The notes under the pieces: generated by a model | Database searches by the model: none | Told to the model about the DNA's origin: nothing | Seen by the model: only the letters and a program-made list of their open reading frames with translations | Translations under genes and position numbers: made by a program | Part shown: positions 14,220 through 21,330 of the stretch, one piece after another | How the letters are laid out: each line of letters opens with the position of its first letter | Position numbering within the stretch: position 1 is the stretch's first letter | Origin: WVZH01 sp034430425 | GTDB taxonomy: Bacteria > Chloroflexota > Anaerolineae > Anaerolineales > E44-bin32 | Assembly (NCBI GenBank): GCA_034430425.1 | Contig: DAOUEK010000033.1 | Span: forward strand, 1 to 23,012 | Length of the DNA stretch: 23,012 bases | Reading direction: 5' to 3'

Positions 14220-15374
14220 TTATTGCGAAGGTTCCATTTCCTCTGGTGTTGGCAAGTCCTCCGGCGTCTCGGGCATGCCGGCCAGCACCCAGCGCTCGAA
14301 GATCTCCACCCATTCCAGTTTAAGTGCACTTGAAGGTGGCATGGCTCCGCCGGCTTCGATCTCCACCCGGTTGATCATCAGGATGGCGTTGCTTTCCAGG
14401 TCGCCGGGGATGAAGTTCGGGGTGTGATCCCCGGAGGTCAGCACCTCGTCGTAGTTGCTCATGAAGTAGTTGCCGTTTTGTTTGCCCGGTCGGTGGCAGG
14501 AGAGACAGGTGCGGCGGATGATCGGTTCGACGTGCACCGTGTAGGTGGGAATTTCATCCGGGCCAAGGGGCGGCACACCGCCAACGATCGTTTCCTCGGG
14601 CAGCTCCACGCGGTCGTCCCAGGCGTAGCGCATGAAGGTCACGATGGCCTCAATCTCGGCTTTTTCCAGTTCCCCGCCGTAGGCCAGCCCGAAGGGCGGC
14701 ATGCCCAGGTCCTGCTGGCCGTACTCGATCACGCGGAAGATGGTCTCATCGGTGCGGGTGTAGATGAAGTCCGGGGTATTCAGCGGCGCCACGACGACGC
14801 CTTCCAACCCTACGACGGTGGTGATCTCGCCGCCTTCCCCTTGCGTGCCGTGGCATTCAACGCATTGAATGCCGTAGAGTTCTTCTCCGGAAGCATACTG
14901 CTGGCCGATAGACCCGGCCATGTTGAACGCCTCCTGTTCAGGTGTGCCCGCGGCGGCCATCAAGCTGAGGACTACGACACTGATGATAGCGATGCCCATG
15001 ATGGAAATGGCCAGAACGCGTTTGCGCCAATTCCGGAAGGGGCTGCGGTCGTAGAAGGGCAAGAGCAGCAAAGCCAACACCGCCAGGGCGGGCAAGACCG
15101 CTGTGCCCGCCCACTCGATTTCCCCGGGGATCAATTCAAGAAATTGGAAGAGAAACAGGAAATACCATTCCGGCCGGGGAACGTAGGACGAGTCGCTCGG
15201 GTCGGCCGGCGGTTCGGCTTTGACGCCGATGAAAGTGGCCAGGGCGATGAGAAGCAGAAAGAGCCCAAAGGATACGATCATGTCCTTGTAGACGATGTCG
15301 GGGAAGAATTTCACGCCGCGCTGCTTGGCGGCTTCGTAGCGTTCCTTGTAGGCCTGTTTTTCCTGCTCGTTCAC
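14220..15374 (-). CDS. Cytochrome b C-terminal domain (subunit IV-like) fused to two c-type cytochrome domains
   Basis: This is the C-terminal half of a split cytochrome b plus the c-type cytochrome of a bc complex. Numbering from the upstream ATG (15392), the quinol-site P-E-W-Y is at 74-77, membrane spans lie near 36-56, 96-112 and 126-147. An extracytoplasmic region then carries C177-V-E-C180-H181 with a possible axial Met231 (G-M-P-P) and C296-L-S-C299-H300 with Met351 (A-M-P-P-S). The second cytochrome resembles planctomycete-type (PSCyt1-like) domains with an S-x-A-I-L-M-I...M-P-P pattern. I chose GTG at 15374 because AGGAG lies 7 bases before it. An ATG at 15392, overlapping the cytochrome b stop by 8 bases, has no ribosome site. 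It is the last gene of the Rieske-cytochrome b operon. It should pass electrons to a soluble carrier or terminal oxidase. Confidence 0.92.
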   Translation of the reverse strand: MNEQEKQAYKERYEAAKQRGVKFFPDIVYKDMIVSFGLFLLLIALATFIGVKAEPPADPSDSSYVPRPEWYFLFLFQFLELIPGEIEWAGTAVLPALAVLALLLLPFYDRSPFRNWRKRVLAISIMGIAIISVVVLSLMAAAGTPEQEAFNMAGSIGQQYASGEELYGIQCVECHGTQGEGGEITTVVGLEGVVVAPLNTPDFIYTRTDETIFRVIEYGQQDLGMPPFGLAYGGELEKAEIEAIVTFMRYAWDDRVELPEETIVGGVPPLGPDEIPTYTVHVEPIIRRTCLSCHRPGKQNGNYFMSNYDEVLTSGDHTPNFIPGDLESNAILMINRVEIEAGGAMPPSSALKLEWVEIFERWVLAGMPETPEDLPTPEEMEPSQ

Positions 15375-15384
15375 ACCCGTGCTC

Positions 15385-16044
15385 CTATTCATCTTTATCG
15401 GGTACGTGGCTGATTCCCAGGCGAACGACGAGGTACAGATGGATGCCCAGGATGCCGATCAAGGCTGCGGGCAGCATCCAGATGTGGGCGCTGAAGAAGC
15501 GCGACAGGGTCAGGGTGCTCAAATCTTCCCCGCCGCGCAAGGCCCGGTTGACAAAATCCCCCACGAAGGGGACGGTTTCTGTGATGTTCGTACCGACCGT
15601 TGTGGCCCAGTACGAGCGTTGATTCCAGGGAAGCAAATAGCCCGTGAAGCCCATCCCCAGGGTGACCAGCAGCAGCAGCACGCCCGTGATCCAGGTGAGT
15701 TCGCGGGGGTATTTGTAAGCGGCGTAGAAGAAGGTGCGCAGCATATGCAGCACGACAGTGACAATCATCAGGGTGGCGCCCCAGTGGTGGATGCCGCGGA
15801 TCAGCCAGCCGAAGGCTACCTCGTTCATGATGTAGTTGATGCTCTCGTAGGCCTGGTCGGGATGGGGCACGTAGTAGGCGGTGAGAAAGATGCCGGTGAT
15901 GCCCTGCATGACCACGAGAAACAGGGTGGCGCTGCCCAGTGTGAAAGACCAGTTGACCTTGGGGACTTTGCGGTCGAGAACCGTAGCGTAAATCGTACGC
16001 AGGCCAATGCGGGTGTCCAGCCAATTGCGAACTCGCTCGATCAC
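15385..16044 (-). CDS. Cytochrome b N-terminal half (cytochrome b6/PetB-like) of the bc complex
   Basis: The 219-residue four-helix protein binds two b hemes. The histidine ligands fall at 86, 100, 187 and 202 (H-H-W-G-A, V-V-L-H-M-L, S-A-H-I-W, I-H-L-Y), exactly the cytochrome b6 spacing. It is the split, b6-like form rather than a full-length mitochondrial-type cytochrome b. The residue aligned with b6 Cys35, which holds the extra heme of b6f complexes, is Thr35 here (F-T-L-G-S), so that heme is not expected to be covalently bound. The start is GTG with GGAGGG at 5-base spacing and lies 1 base past the Rieske stop, indicating tight coupling. It acts in the membrane, oxidising quinol and passing one electron to the Rieske protein and the other across the b hemes. 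Confidence 0.95.
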   Translation of the reverse strand: MIERVRNWLDTRIGLRTIYATVLDRKVPKVNWSFTLGSATLFLVVMQGITGIFLTAYYVPHPDQAYESINYIMNEVAFGWLIRGIHHWGATLMIVTVVLHMLRTFFYAAYKYPRELTWITGVLLLLVTLGMGFTGYLLPWNQRSYWATTVGTNITETVPFVGDFVNRALRGGEDLSTLTLSRFFSAHIWMLPAALIGILGIHLYLVVRLGISHVPDKDE

Positions 16045-16045
16045 G

Positions 16046-16543
16046 TCATCCCTCCTGCAGGTGGATCATCAGGCGGCCGTCTTCTGCCACACGATAATCA
16101 TATCGATCGAGCGGGCGCGGCACCGGGCCGGAAATTATTGCGCCGTCCCTGGCAAAATGGCCGTTGTGGCAGGGACAGACGTATGCTGCGAGGTCTTCGT
16201 TCCAGGACACGCGGCAGCCAACGTGCGTACAGACATTGGAAAACACGTCCAGTTCGCCATCCGCTTTACGCACGACATACACACCATAACTGAACGCCGT
16301 GCGTTCCCAGCCGACCTCTTTGGTGCGCGTGAAGGCGAACAAGGTCGGCTCCCCTTCCGGTATATCTTCCACAAAGCCCAGCGGCACCCACTCATCTGCG
16401 CTTTCACGTTTCAAGGCCGGGGAGATGAGATATCCGATGGCGGGCAGGCCGACGATGGCGGAAATGATTCCCCCCAATACACCGATGACACCGGTCACAA
16501 AGCTACGGCGGCTGATGCCGTGCTCGTGACTCTCTTCGCCCAT
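16046..16543 (-). CDS. Rieske [2Fe-2S] protein of the cytochrome bc complex
   Basis: The 165-residue protein has an N-terminal S-R-R-S-F-V twin-arginine motif (11-16) before a hydrophobic helix, so it is probably exported by Tat and stays anchored. The Rieske cluster ligands are C105-T-H107-V-G-C110 and C123-P-C125-H126; Cys105, His107, Cys123 and His126 bind iron, and Cys110 and Cys125 form the stabilising disulfide. The C-terminal G-P-V-P-R-P-L motif is typical of respiratory Rieske proteins. The ATG has GGAGGG at 5-base spacing. It is the first gene of the bc operon, which diverges from the succinate dehydrogenase operon. A TACAAT -10 box overlapped by a palindrome lies about 45 bases upstream. 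Confidence 0.95.
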   Translation of the reverse strand: MGEESHEHGISRRSFVTGVIGVLGGIISAIVGLPAIGYLISPALKRESADEWVPLGFVEDIPEGEPTLFAFTRTKEVGWERTAFSYGVYVVRKADGELDVFSNVCTHVGCRVSWNEDLAAYVCPCHNGHFARDGAIISGPVPRPLDRYDYRVAEDGRLMIHLQEG

Positions 16544-16580
16544 ACGCGCCCTCCAGGATCACTGTATTCGATCGAAAGTT

Positions 16581-16599
16581 CAGTGCACATTGTACACTG
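16581..16599. promoter_or_regulatory. 19-bp near-palindrome over the putative Rieske promoter (candidate operator)
   Basis: CAGTGCACATTGTACACTG agrees with its own reverse complement at 16 of 19 positions. On the minus strand it contains TACAAT, the best -10 box before the Rieske gene, so a bound regulator would block that promoter. The upstream -35 region is T-rich and poor. No regulator gene with matching known binding preference is in the window. Confidence 0.45.
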
Positions 16600-16708
16600 C
16601 CTGAATTGGAGAAAAAAGGGGCCCGGACAGACGCGCCGCTGCGGCGGCGAGATGCTTGTGCGGCAGAAGGCGGACGAGTGACTCTTTATGCGCTGCTGCT
16701 GAACCCTG

Positions 16709-16714
16709 TATAAT
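16709..16714 (+). promoter_or_regulatory. -10 box of the sdh operon
   Basis: TATAAT at 16709-16714 is a perfect -10 box 68 bases before the sdhC ATG. No good -35 is seen at 17 bases (TTATGC at 16686-16691), so an activator may be needed. The predicted start is near 16721. Confidence 0.5.
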
Positions 16715-16781
16715 AGAACACGGGTTGCGGTTGAATCGAGAAGCGAGCCAGAATCACTTTTTGGCGAAGAGCGGAGGCAGC

Positions 16782-17171
16782 ATGACCTTGAATCGAAAAG
16801 TGAGCATCTGGGCGGGGCTGCGCTACAAAGGCAAACTCGGCATGATGAATTGGGTCTTGCACCGCATCACCGGCCTGGGCATTGTGCTTTTCGTGGGTAT
16901 TCACGTCGTGATGGGATTCCTCGGCCAGCAGTTCGCAGACGACACGGCCTTTGCCATCAATGCGATCTATGAATCCTGGGGCTTTCAATTGTTCGTTTAT
17001 TTTTCTGTGCTCTTCCATGCCTTCAACGGATCGCGTCTGGCTTTGATGGACATCTTTCCGGGATTGATCCGCTTCCAGCGCGAGATGATCTGGCTGCAGT
17101 GGCTGATATTCATCCCGGTGTACGGCCTGCCCTCGTTCATCATGCTGCAGAACACCTTGACGAGCGCCTGA
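16782..17171 (+). CDS. sdhC: Succinate dehydrogenase cytochrome b subunit
   Basis: SdhC is a membrane-anchor subunit of respiratory complex II, which binds quinone and heme b with SdhD. The 129-residue protein has three hydrophobic segments and the family marks H27-R28-x-T-G and F-H79-A-F-N-G-S-R-L-x-L-x-D, whose histidine is the likely heme ligand. The ATG at 16782 has GCGGAGGC upstream. A longer open frame from 16656 adds only unconserved sequence and spans the promoter. It is the first gene of sdhC-sdhD-sdhA-sdhB, with sdhD starting 34 bases later. Confidence 0.92.
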   Translation: MTLNRKVSIWAGLRYKGKLGMMNWVLHRITGLGIVLFVGIHVVMGFLGQQFADDTAFAINAIYESWGFQLFVYFSVLFHAFNGSRLALMDIFPGLIRFQREMIWLQWLIFIPVYGLPSFIMLQNTLTSA

Positions 17172-17205
17172 GGATTTCGTTAGTAATAATCGGAGGAGCG
17201 GCAAT

Positions 17206-17628
17206 ATGCGATCATCACCATCAGTGCGACCGAGCGGGGCGTTTGAATACGGCATGTGGTGGTTCACCCGTCTTTCCGGTTTGGCCTTGATTCTGTTCGG
17301 CGCCGCGAGCATGGGCGCCGCCTTTGTCCTCGGCGGCCGCACGCAGCTGGATATGCCTGCTGTGTTCCGCTGGGTTTTTTTTCCCAACCCGAACCACGTG
17401 ATCAACAGCGACATTCCCGACATCGAGCAGGGCTGGTCAAACGCATTCTGGCAAGTCTACAGCATGGTGATGATTTTCCTGGCGGCCGGCCATGGTTTCA
17501 ATGGGCTGCGCATGGTGATCGAGGATTACATCACGCGGCCGTTGTTGGTCAGGATACTGCGGGCCACGCTACTCGTTCTCTGGCTGGGCGGCATGGTTGT
17601 GGCGGTATTCGTGATCCTGGCTTCGTGA
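17206..17628 (+). CDS. sdhD: Succinate dehydrogenase membrane anchor subunit
   Basis: The 140-residue protein has three membrane spans (about 23-43, 80-100, 114-138) and the conserved A-A-G-H-G-F-N-G-L-R-x-V-I-E-D, with the heme-binding histidine, matching SdhD-type anchors. Together with SdhC it forms the two-subunit membrane domain that delivers electrons from the iron-sulfur subunit to the quinone, probably menaquinone in this type of organism. The ATG has GGAGGAGCGG about 6 bases upstream. sdhA starts 32 bases after the stop. Confidence 0.9.
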   Translation: MRSSPSVRPSGAFEYGMWWFTRLSGLALILFGAASMGAAFVLGGRTQLDMPAVFRWVFFPNPNHVINSDIPDIEQGWSNAFWQVYSMVMIFLAAGHGFNGLRMVIEDYITRPLLVRILRATLLVLWLGGMVVAVFVILAS

Positions 17629-17660
17629 GCCAGTTCAATCCCGAGCGGAGAGGGACTTTG

Positions 17661-19448
17661 ATGGAGCATCAATACGAAGTCGTGATCGTCGGCGCCGGCG
17701 GAGCGGGATTGATGGCGGCCCTGCACGCTTCCAAAGGAGCCAGGACTGCTGTGTTGAGTAAGCTCTATCCCGTGCGTTCGCACACCGGCACCGCACAGGG
17801 CGGCGTGGGTGCGGCGCTGGGCAGCGAGGAAGAGGATCGTACCGAGTGGCACACCTTCGACACGGTTAAAGGCAGCGATTATCTGGGCGACCAGGATGCG
17901 ATCGAATTCATGTGCCAGCAGGCAGTGCACACGGTCTACGAGCTGGAGCACATGGGTTTGCCCTTCAACCGCACGCCGCAGGGCAAGATCGCCCAACGCC
18001 GCTTCGGCGGACATACCAACAACGAAACCAGGAAACCCGTGCGGCGCGCCTGTTACGCCGCCGATCGCACCGGGCACATGATCCTGCAGACTCTTTACCA
18101 GCAGTGCATAAAAGAGGAAGTCACTTTTTTCGATGAATTCCAGGTGCTGGACCTGATCGTGCAGGACGGCGTGACCTGCGGCGTGGTGGCGGTGGAACTG
18201 CTCACGGGAGAACTGCACGTCTTCCATGCCAAAGCGGTGATTTTCGCCACGGGCGGATGGGGCCGCGTGTGGGAGATCACCTCCAACGCGCATTCCTACA
18301 CGGCAGACGGCTGCGCCATCAGCATGCGCCGCGGCATCCCGGCCGAGGACATGGAGTTCTTCCAGTTTCACCCCACCGGAATCTACCGCATGGGCATTCT
18401 GATCACCGAAGGTGTGCGCGGCGAGGGCGGTGTGCTGCTCAACGATGGGGGCGAGCGCTTCATGGAACGTTATGCCCCCACGGCCAAAGACTTGGCTTCG
18501 CGCGACGTGGTCAGCCGGGCGATGTATCTGGAGATGCGCGACGGACGCGGTATCAACGGGAAACGCTTCCTGCACCTCGACGTGCGCCCGGAGACGGTCA
18601 ACAAATACGCCCAGCAAGATGGACGCACCTTTCCAGATGGCTCGCCCTACCAGCTCAGTGCTGCGGACGTGCTGGCCAAACTGCCCGACATCATCGACTT
18701 CTGCCGCACCTACATGGACGTCGATCCCCTGACGCAGCCCATGCCGGTACAGCCTACGGCGCACTACGCCATGGGCGGCATTCCCACTGACGTTCACGGA
18801 CGGGTGCTGATCGACGAAAAGAACACGGTCATGCCCGGCCTGTATGCCGCCGGCGAGTGCGCCTGTGTTTCCGTGCACGGCGCCAACCGGTTGGGTACCA
18901 ACTCACTGCTCGACATCGTGGTTTTCGGTAAGGAAAGCGGCCTGCAAGCGGCGGAGTACGCTGCGCAGTGCGATTATGTCCCCCTGCCGAAAAAGCCGGA
19001 TGCAGATGTGCGCCGGCGGCTGGATAAGTTGTTTAAAGGAAAGGGATCCGAGAATGCCGCCACTTTGCGGCGGGAGATGCAGGAAGTGATGTTCGCCGGT
19101 GTGGGCGTCTTCCGCACCGAGAAGGGCATGCAGGAAGCCCTGGAGAAAGTGCGGGAGCTGAAACAGCGCTTCGCCAGAGTGCGCGTCGGCGATTTGGGAA
19201 AGGTATTCAACACCGACGTATTGGAAGCGTGGGAGCTGGGCTGCTTGCTCGACATCGCCGAGGTGACCACCGCATCCGCGCTGGCTCGCAGGGAGAGCCG
19301 CGGTGCGCATGCGCGCGAGGATTACCCGGAACGGGTCGACGACAACTGGATGAAGCACAGCCTGGCCTTCCTGGGGCCGGAGGGCATCTCGCTGCGTTAC
19401 AAACCGGTGACGGTCACACGCTTCAAGCCGATGAAGCGCGTGTATTAA
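17661..19448 (+). CDS. sdhA: Succinate dehydrogenase flavoprotein subunit
   Basis: SdhA oxidises succinate to fumarate on the cytoplasmic face using covalently bound FAD. The 595-residue protein starts with V-I-V-G-A-G-G-A-G-L (FAD dinucleotide fold, 8-17). R-S-H-T-G-T-A-Q-G-G holds His41, the covalent FAD site. H-P-T-G-I-Y and the R-G-E-G-G segment form the dicarboxylate site, and H-G-A-N-R-L-G-T-N-S-L-L is the C-terminal FAD-binding segment. I chose ATG 17661 with GGAGAGGG upstream. Upstream in-frame codons run through sdhD in another frame and do not belong. The length and motifs fit succinate dehydrogenase/fumarate reductase; the sdhC-sdhD context favours succinate dehydrogenase. Confidence 0.97.
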   Translation: MEHQYEVVIVGAGGAGLMAALHASKGARTAVLSKLYPVRSHTGTAQGGVGAALGSEEEDRTEWHTFDTVKGSDYLGDQDAIEFMCQQAVHTVYELEHMGLPFNRTPQGKIAQRRFGGHTNNETRKPVRRACYAADRTGHMILQTLYQQCIKEEVTFFDEFQVLDLIVQDGVTCGVVAVELLTGELHVFHAKAVIFATGGWGRVWEITSNAHSYTADGCAISMRRGIPAEDMEFFQFHPTGIYRMGILITEGVRGEGGVLLNDGGERFMERYAPTAKDLASRDVVSRAMYLEMRDGRGINGKRFLHLDVRPETVNKYAQQDGRTFPDGSPYQLSAADVLAKLPDIIDFCRTYMDVDPLTQPMPVQPTAHYAMGGIPTDVHGRVLIDEKNTVMPGLYAAGECACVSVHGANRLGTNSLLDIVVFGKESGLQAAEYAAQCDYVPLPKKPDADVRRRLDKLFKGKGSENAATLRREMQEVMFAGVGVFRTEKGMQEALEKVRELKQRFARVRVGDLGKVFNTDVLEAWELGCLLDIAEVTTASALARRESRGAHAREDYPERVDDNWMKHSLAFLGPEGISLRYKPVTVTRFKPMKRVY

Positions 19449-19479
19449 AAGGAAATGCATCCATTACGGGAGAGGGCCA

Positions 19480-20181
19480 ATGCAGGTTAAGCTGCGCATC
19501 TATCGTTATAATCCGGAGACCGACCGGCGTCCGCATTACGAAAATTACACCCTTGAGGCGGAGCCCAACGATCAGGTCCTGGACCTGCTCAACCAGGTGA
19601 AGTGGCACCAGGACGGCACACTCTCCTATCGCCGTTCGTGTGCCCACGGTATTTGTGGATCGGATGCCATGCGCATCAACGGCGTCAACCGCCTGGCCTG
19701 CAAGGTGCTGGTCAAGGACGTGGGGACCAGTATCAACGTCGAGCCGCTGCTGGGATTGCCGGTGATCAAGGATCTGATCGTCGACATGGAACCCTTCTTC
19801 GAGCACTATCGCGCCGTGATGCCCTACTTCGTCAACGAAGAGCCGCCGCCGGAAAGCGAGCGGCCCCAGACTCCGGAGCAGCGCGCCCGCTTCGACGATA
19901 CGACCAAGTGCATTCTCTGCGCCGCCTGCACGACGTCCTGCCCATCGTTCTGGGGCAGTGGTGAATACGTGGGTCCGGCGGCGATGGTGCAGGCGCACCG
20001 CTTCATTTTTGACAGCCGCGATCGCGCCGCGGCGGAGCGCCTGCAGATTCTGAACGACCGTATGGGCGTCTGGCGCTGTCACGATATTTTCAACTGCACC
20101 GACGCCTGCCCGCGCGAGATCGAAGTCACCAAAGCTCTCGGTGAACTCAAGGTGGCCATCTCGACCGGCAAGGTCGAGTGA
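19480..20181 (+). CDS. sdhB: Succinate dehydrogenase iron-sulfur subunit
   Basis: SdhB relays electrons from FAD to quinone through three clusters. The 233-residue protein has the [2Fe-2S] ligands C54-x4-C59, Asp62 at the third-ligand position and C74. The ferredoxin-like C144-x2-C147-x2-C150-x3-C154 region and C200, C206, C210 then provide the [4Fe-4S] and [3Fe-4S] sites. Use of Asp62 instead of cysteine is known in this family, including the Escherichia coli enzyme. GGGAGAGGG precedes the ATG, 31 bases after sdhA. It is the last sdh gene; the cyclase gene follows after 44 bases with no obvious terminator. Confidence 0.97.
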   Translation: MQVKLRIYRYNPETDRRPHYENYTLEAEPNDQVLDLLNQVKWHQDGTLSYRRSCAHGICGSDAMRINGVNRLACKVLVKDVGTSINVEPLLGLPVIKDLIVDMEPFFEHYRAVMPYFVNEEPPPESERPQTPEQRARFDDTTKCILCAACTTSCPSFWGSGEYVGPAAMVQAHRFIFDSRDRAAAERLQILNDRMGVWRCHDIFNCTDACPREIEVTKALGELKVAISTGKVE

Positions 20182-20225
20182 CATGATCCTCGCATATATT
20201 ACGGCCTGGACGTGAGTGGAAAACG

Positions 20226-21302
20226 ATGAACCTGTACGATATCTTCAACCGTGCACCCCGCATACTGGTCGCCGATGACGATTGGCTCAATCGTGATCTC
20301 TTGGAGGCGTTTTTAACCGAATCGGGCTGCGAGGTGATCAAGGCGGCCGACGGCGATACAGCCCTGGAGTTGGCCATGGAGAACCCGCCGGATCTGGCCA
20401 TCCTCGACGTGCAGATGCCGCGCATGAACGGCCTGGCGTTGTGTGCGGCCTTGAAGAGCATCGAGGGGATGCGTTTCATCCCGGTGGTGATCGTCACTGC
20501 GCTGGATTCAGAGGACGAGAAAATGCGCGCCATCGAGGTCGGCGCTGACGAGTTTGTCAGCAAGCCCTACAGCTCGCTGGTGCTGCTCACGCGGGTGCGT
20601 TCGCTGCTGCGCATGAAGCATCTGCACGACGAACTGGAAGGGCGCAACCGTCTGCTGCGGCAGGTGCTGGACCGCTTCCTGGCCGAGGATGTCACGGACA
20701 TCATCCTCGAGGATCCGGAGCGTTATTTGCAGCTGGGCGGTGAAATCCGTTCGGTGACGGTGCTCTTCGCCGACATTCGCGGTTTCACGCGCTTCACCGA
20801 GCTGCACTCCGCCGAGCAGGTGATCAACACGCTGAACCGCATTTTCGAGAATTTGAGCAAGATGGTCTTCAAGCACCGCGGCACTTTCGATAAATACCTG
20901 GGCGACGGCTTCATGGCTTTCTACGGCGCGCCGATCGCCCGTGAAGACGACGCCAAACGCGCCATCGACACGGCCGTGGAGATGCAGATGCTCTTTCGCA
21001 AGCTGCGGGAAGATTCGGGCGAAGAGATGGAGAACCTGGGCCTGGGTATTGGACTGCATTCCGGCGAGGCGGTGGTGGGCAATATCGGCTCGGAGAAAGT
21101 AATGGATTACACCGTGGTGGGCGACGTGGTCAATGTGGCCAAACGCCTGCAGGAGCAAGCCGGCAGCGGTCAGATCCTGCTCAGTTTGCAGACCTATCAA
21201 TTGGCGCACGCGGAGGTGAAAGCCGAGCCGCTGGAGCCGATCCAGGTCATCGGGCGGCGCGAGCCGATCGCGGCCTATTTGATCCAGGTGGCGGGCGCCT
21301 GA
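20226..21302 (+). CDS. Response regulator with class III adenylate cyclase output domain
   Basis: The 358-residue protein joins a receiver domain (about 11-128) with a class III nucleotide cyclase domain (about 175-355) through a helical linker (129-170). The receiver has acidic residues D17-D19, phosphoacceptor Asp61, Thr91 and Lys113. The cyclase domain has both metal-binding aspartates (Asp183 in F-A-D-I-R-G-F-T and Asp227 in K-Y-L-G-D-G-F), the purine-recognition pair Lys223 and Thr286, and transition-state Asn293 and Arg297. The pair Lys/Thr suggests adenylate rather than guanylate cyclase. Phosphorylation would control cAMP synthesis. The partner kinase is not adjacent. The ATG follows GTGG and the gene may be read from the sdh promoter. 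Confidence 0.93.
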   Translation: MNLYDIFNRAPRILVADDDWLNRDLLEAFLTESGCEVIKAADGDTALELAMENPPDLAILDVQMPRMNGLALCAALKSIEGMRFIPVVIVTALDSEDEKMRAIEVGADEFVSKPYSSLVLLTRVRSLLRMKHLHDELEGRNRLLRQVLDRFLAEDVTDIILEDPERYLQLGGEIRSVTVLFADIRGFTRFTELHSAEQVINTLNRIFENLSKMVFKHRGTFDKYLGDGFMAFYGAPIAREDDAKRAIDTAVEMQMLFRKLREDSGEEMENLGLGIGLHSGEAVVGNIGSEKVMDYTVVGDVVNVAKRLQEQAGSGQILLSLQTYQLAHAEVKAEPLEPIQVIGRREPIAAYLIQVAGA

Positions 21303-21330
21303 CCGTTCGCAGGTCCTTTCAGGAGAGAAA

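Noticed and set aside
17526..18878. 450-residue minus-strand open frame opposite sdhD/sdhA
   Set aside because: A histidine-rich shadow frame antisense to sdhA, with no recognisable domain or start signal.
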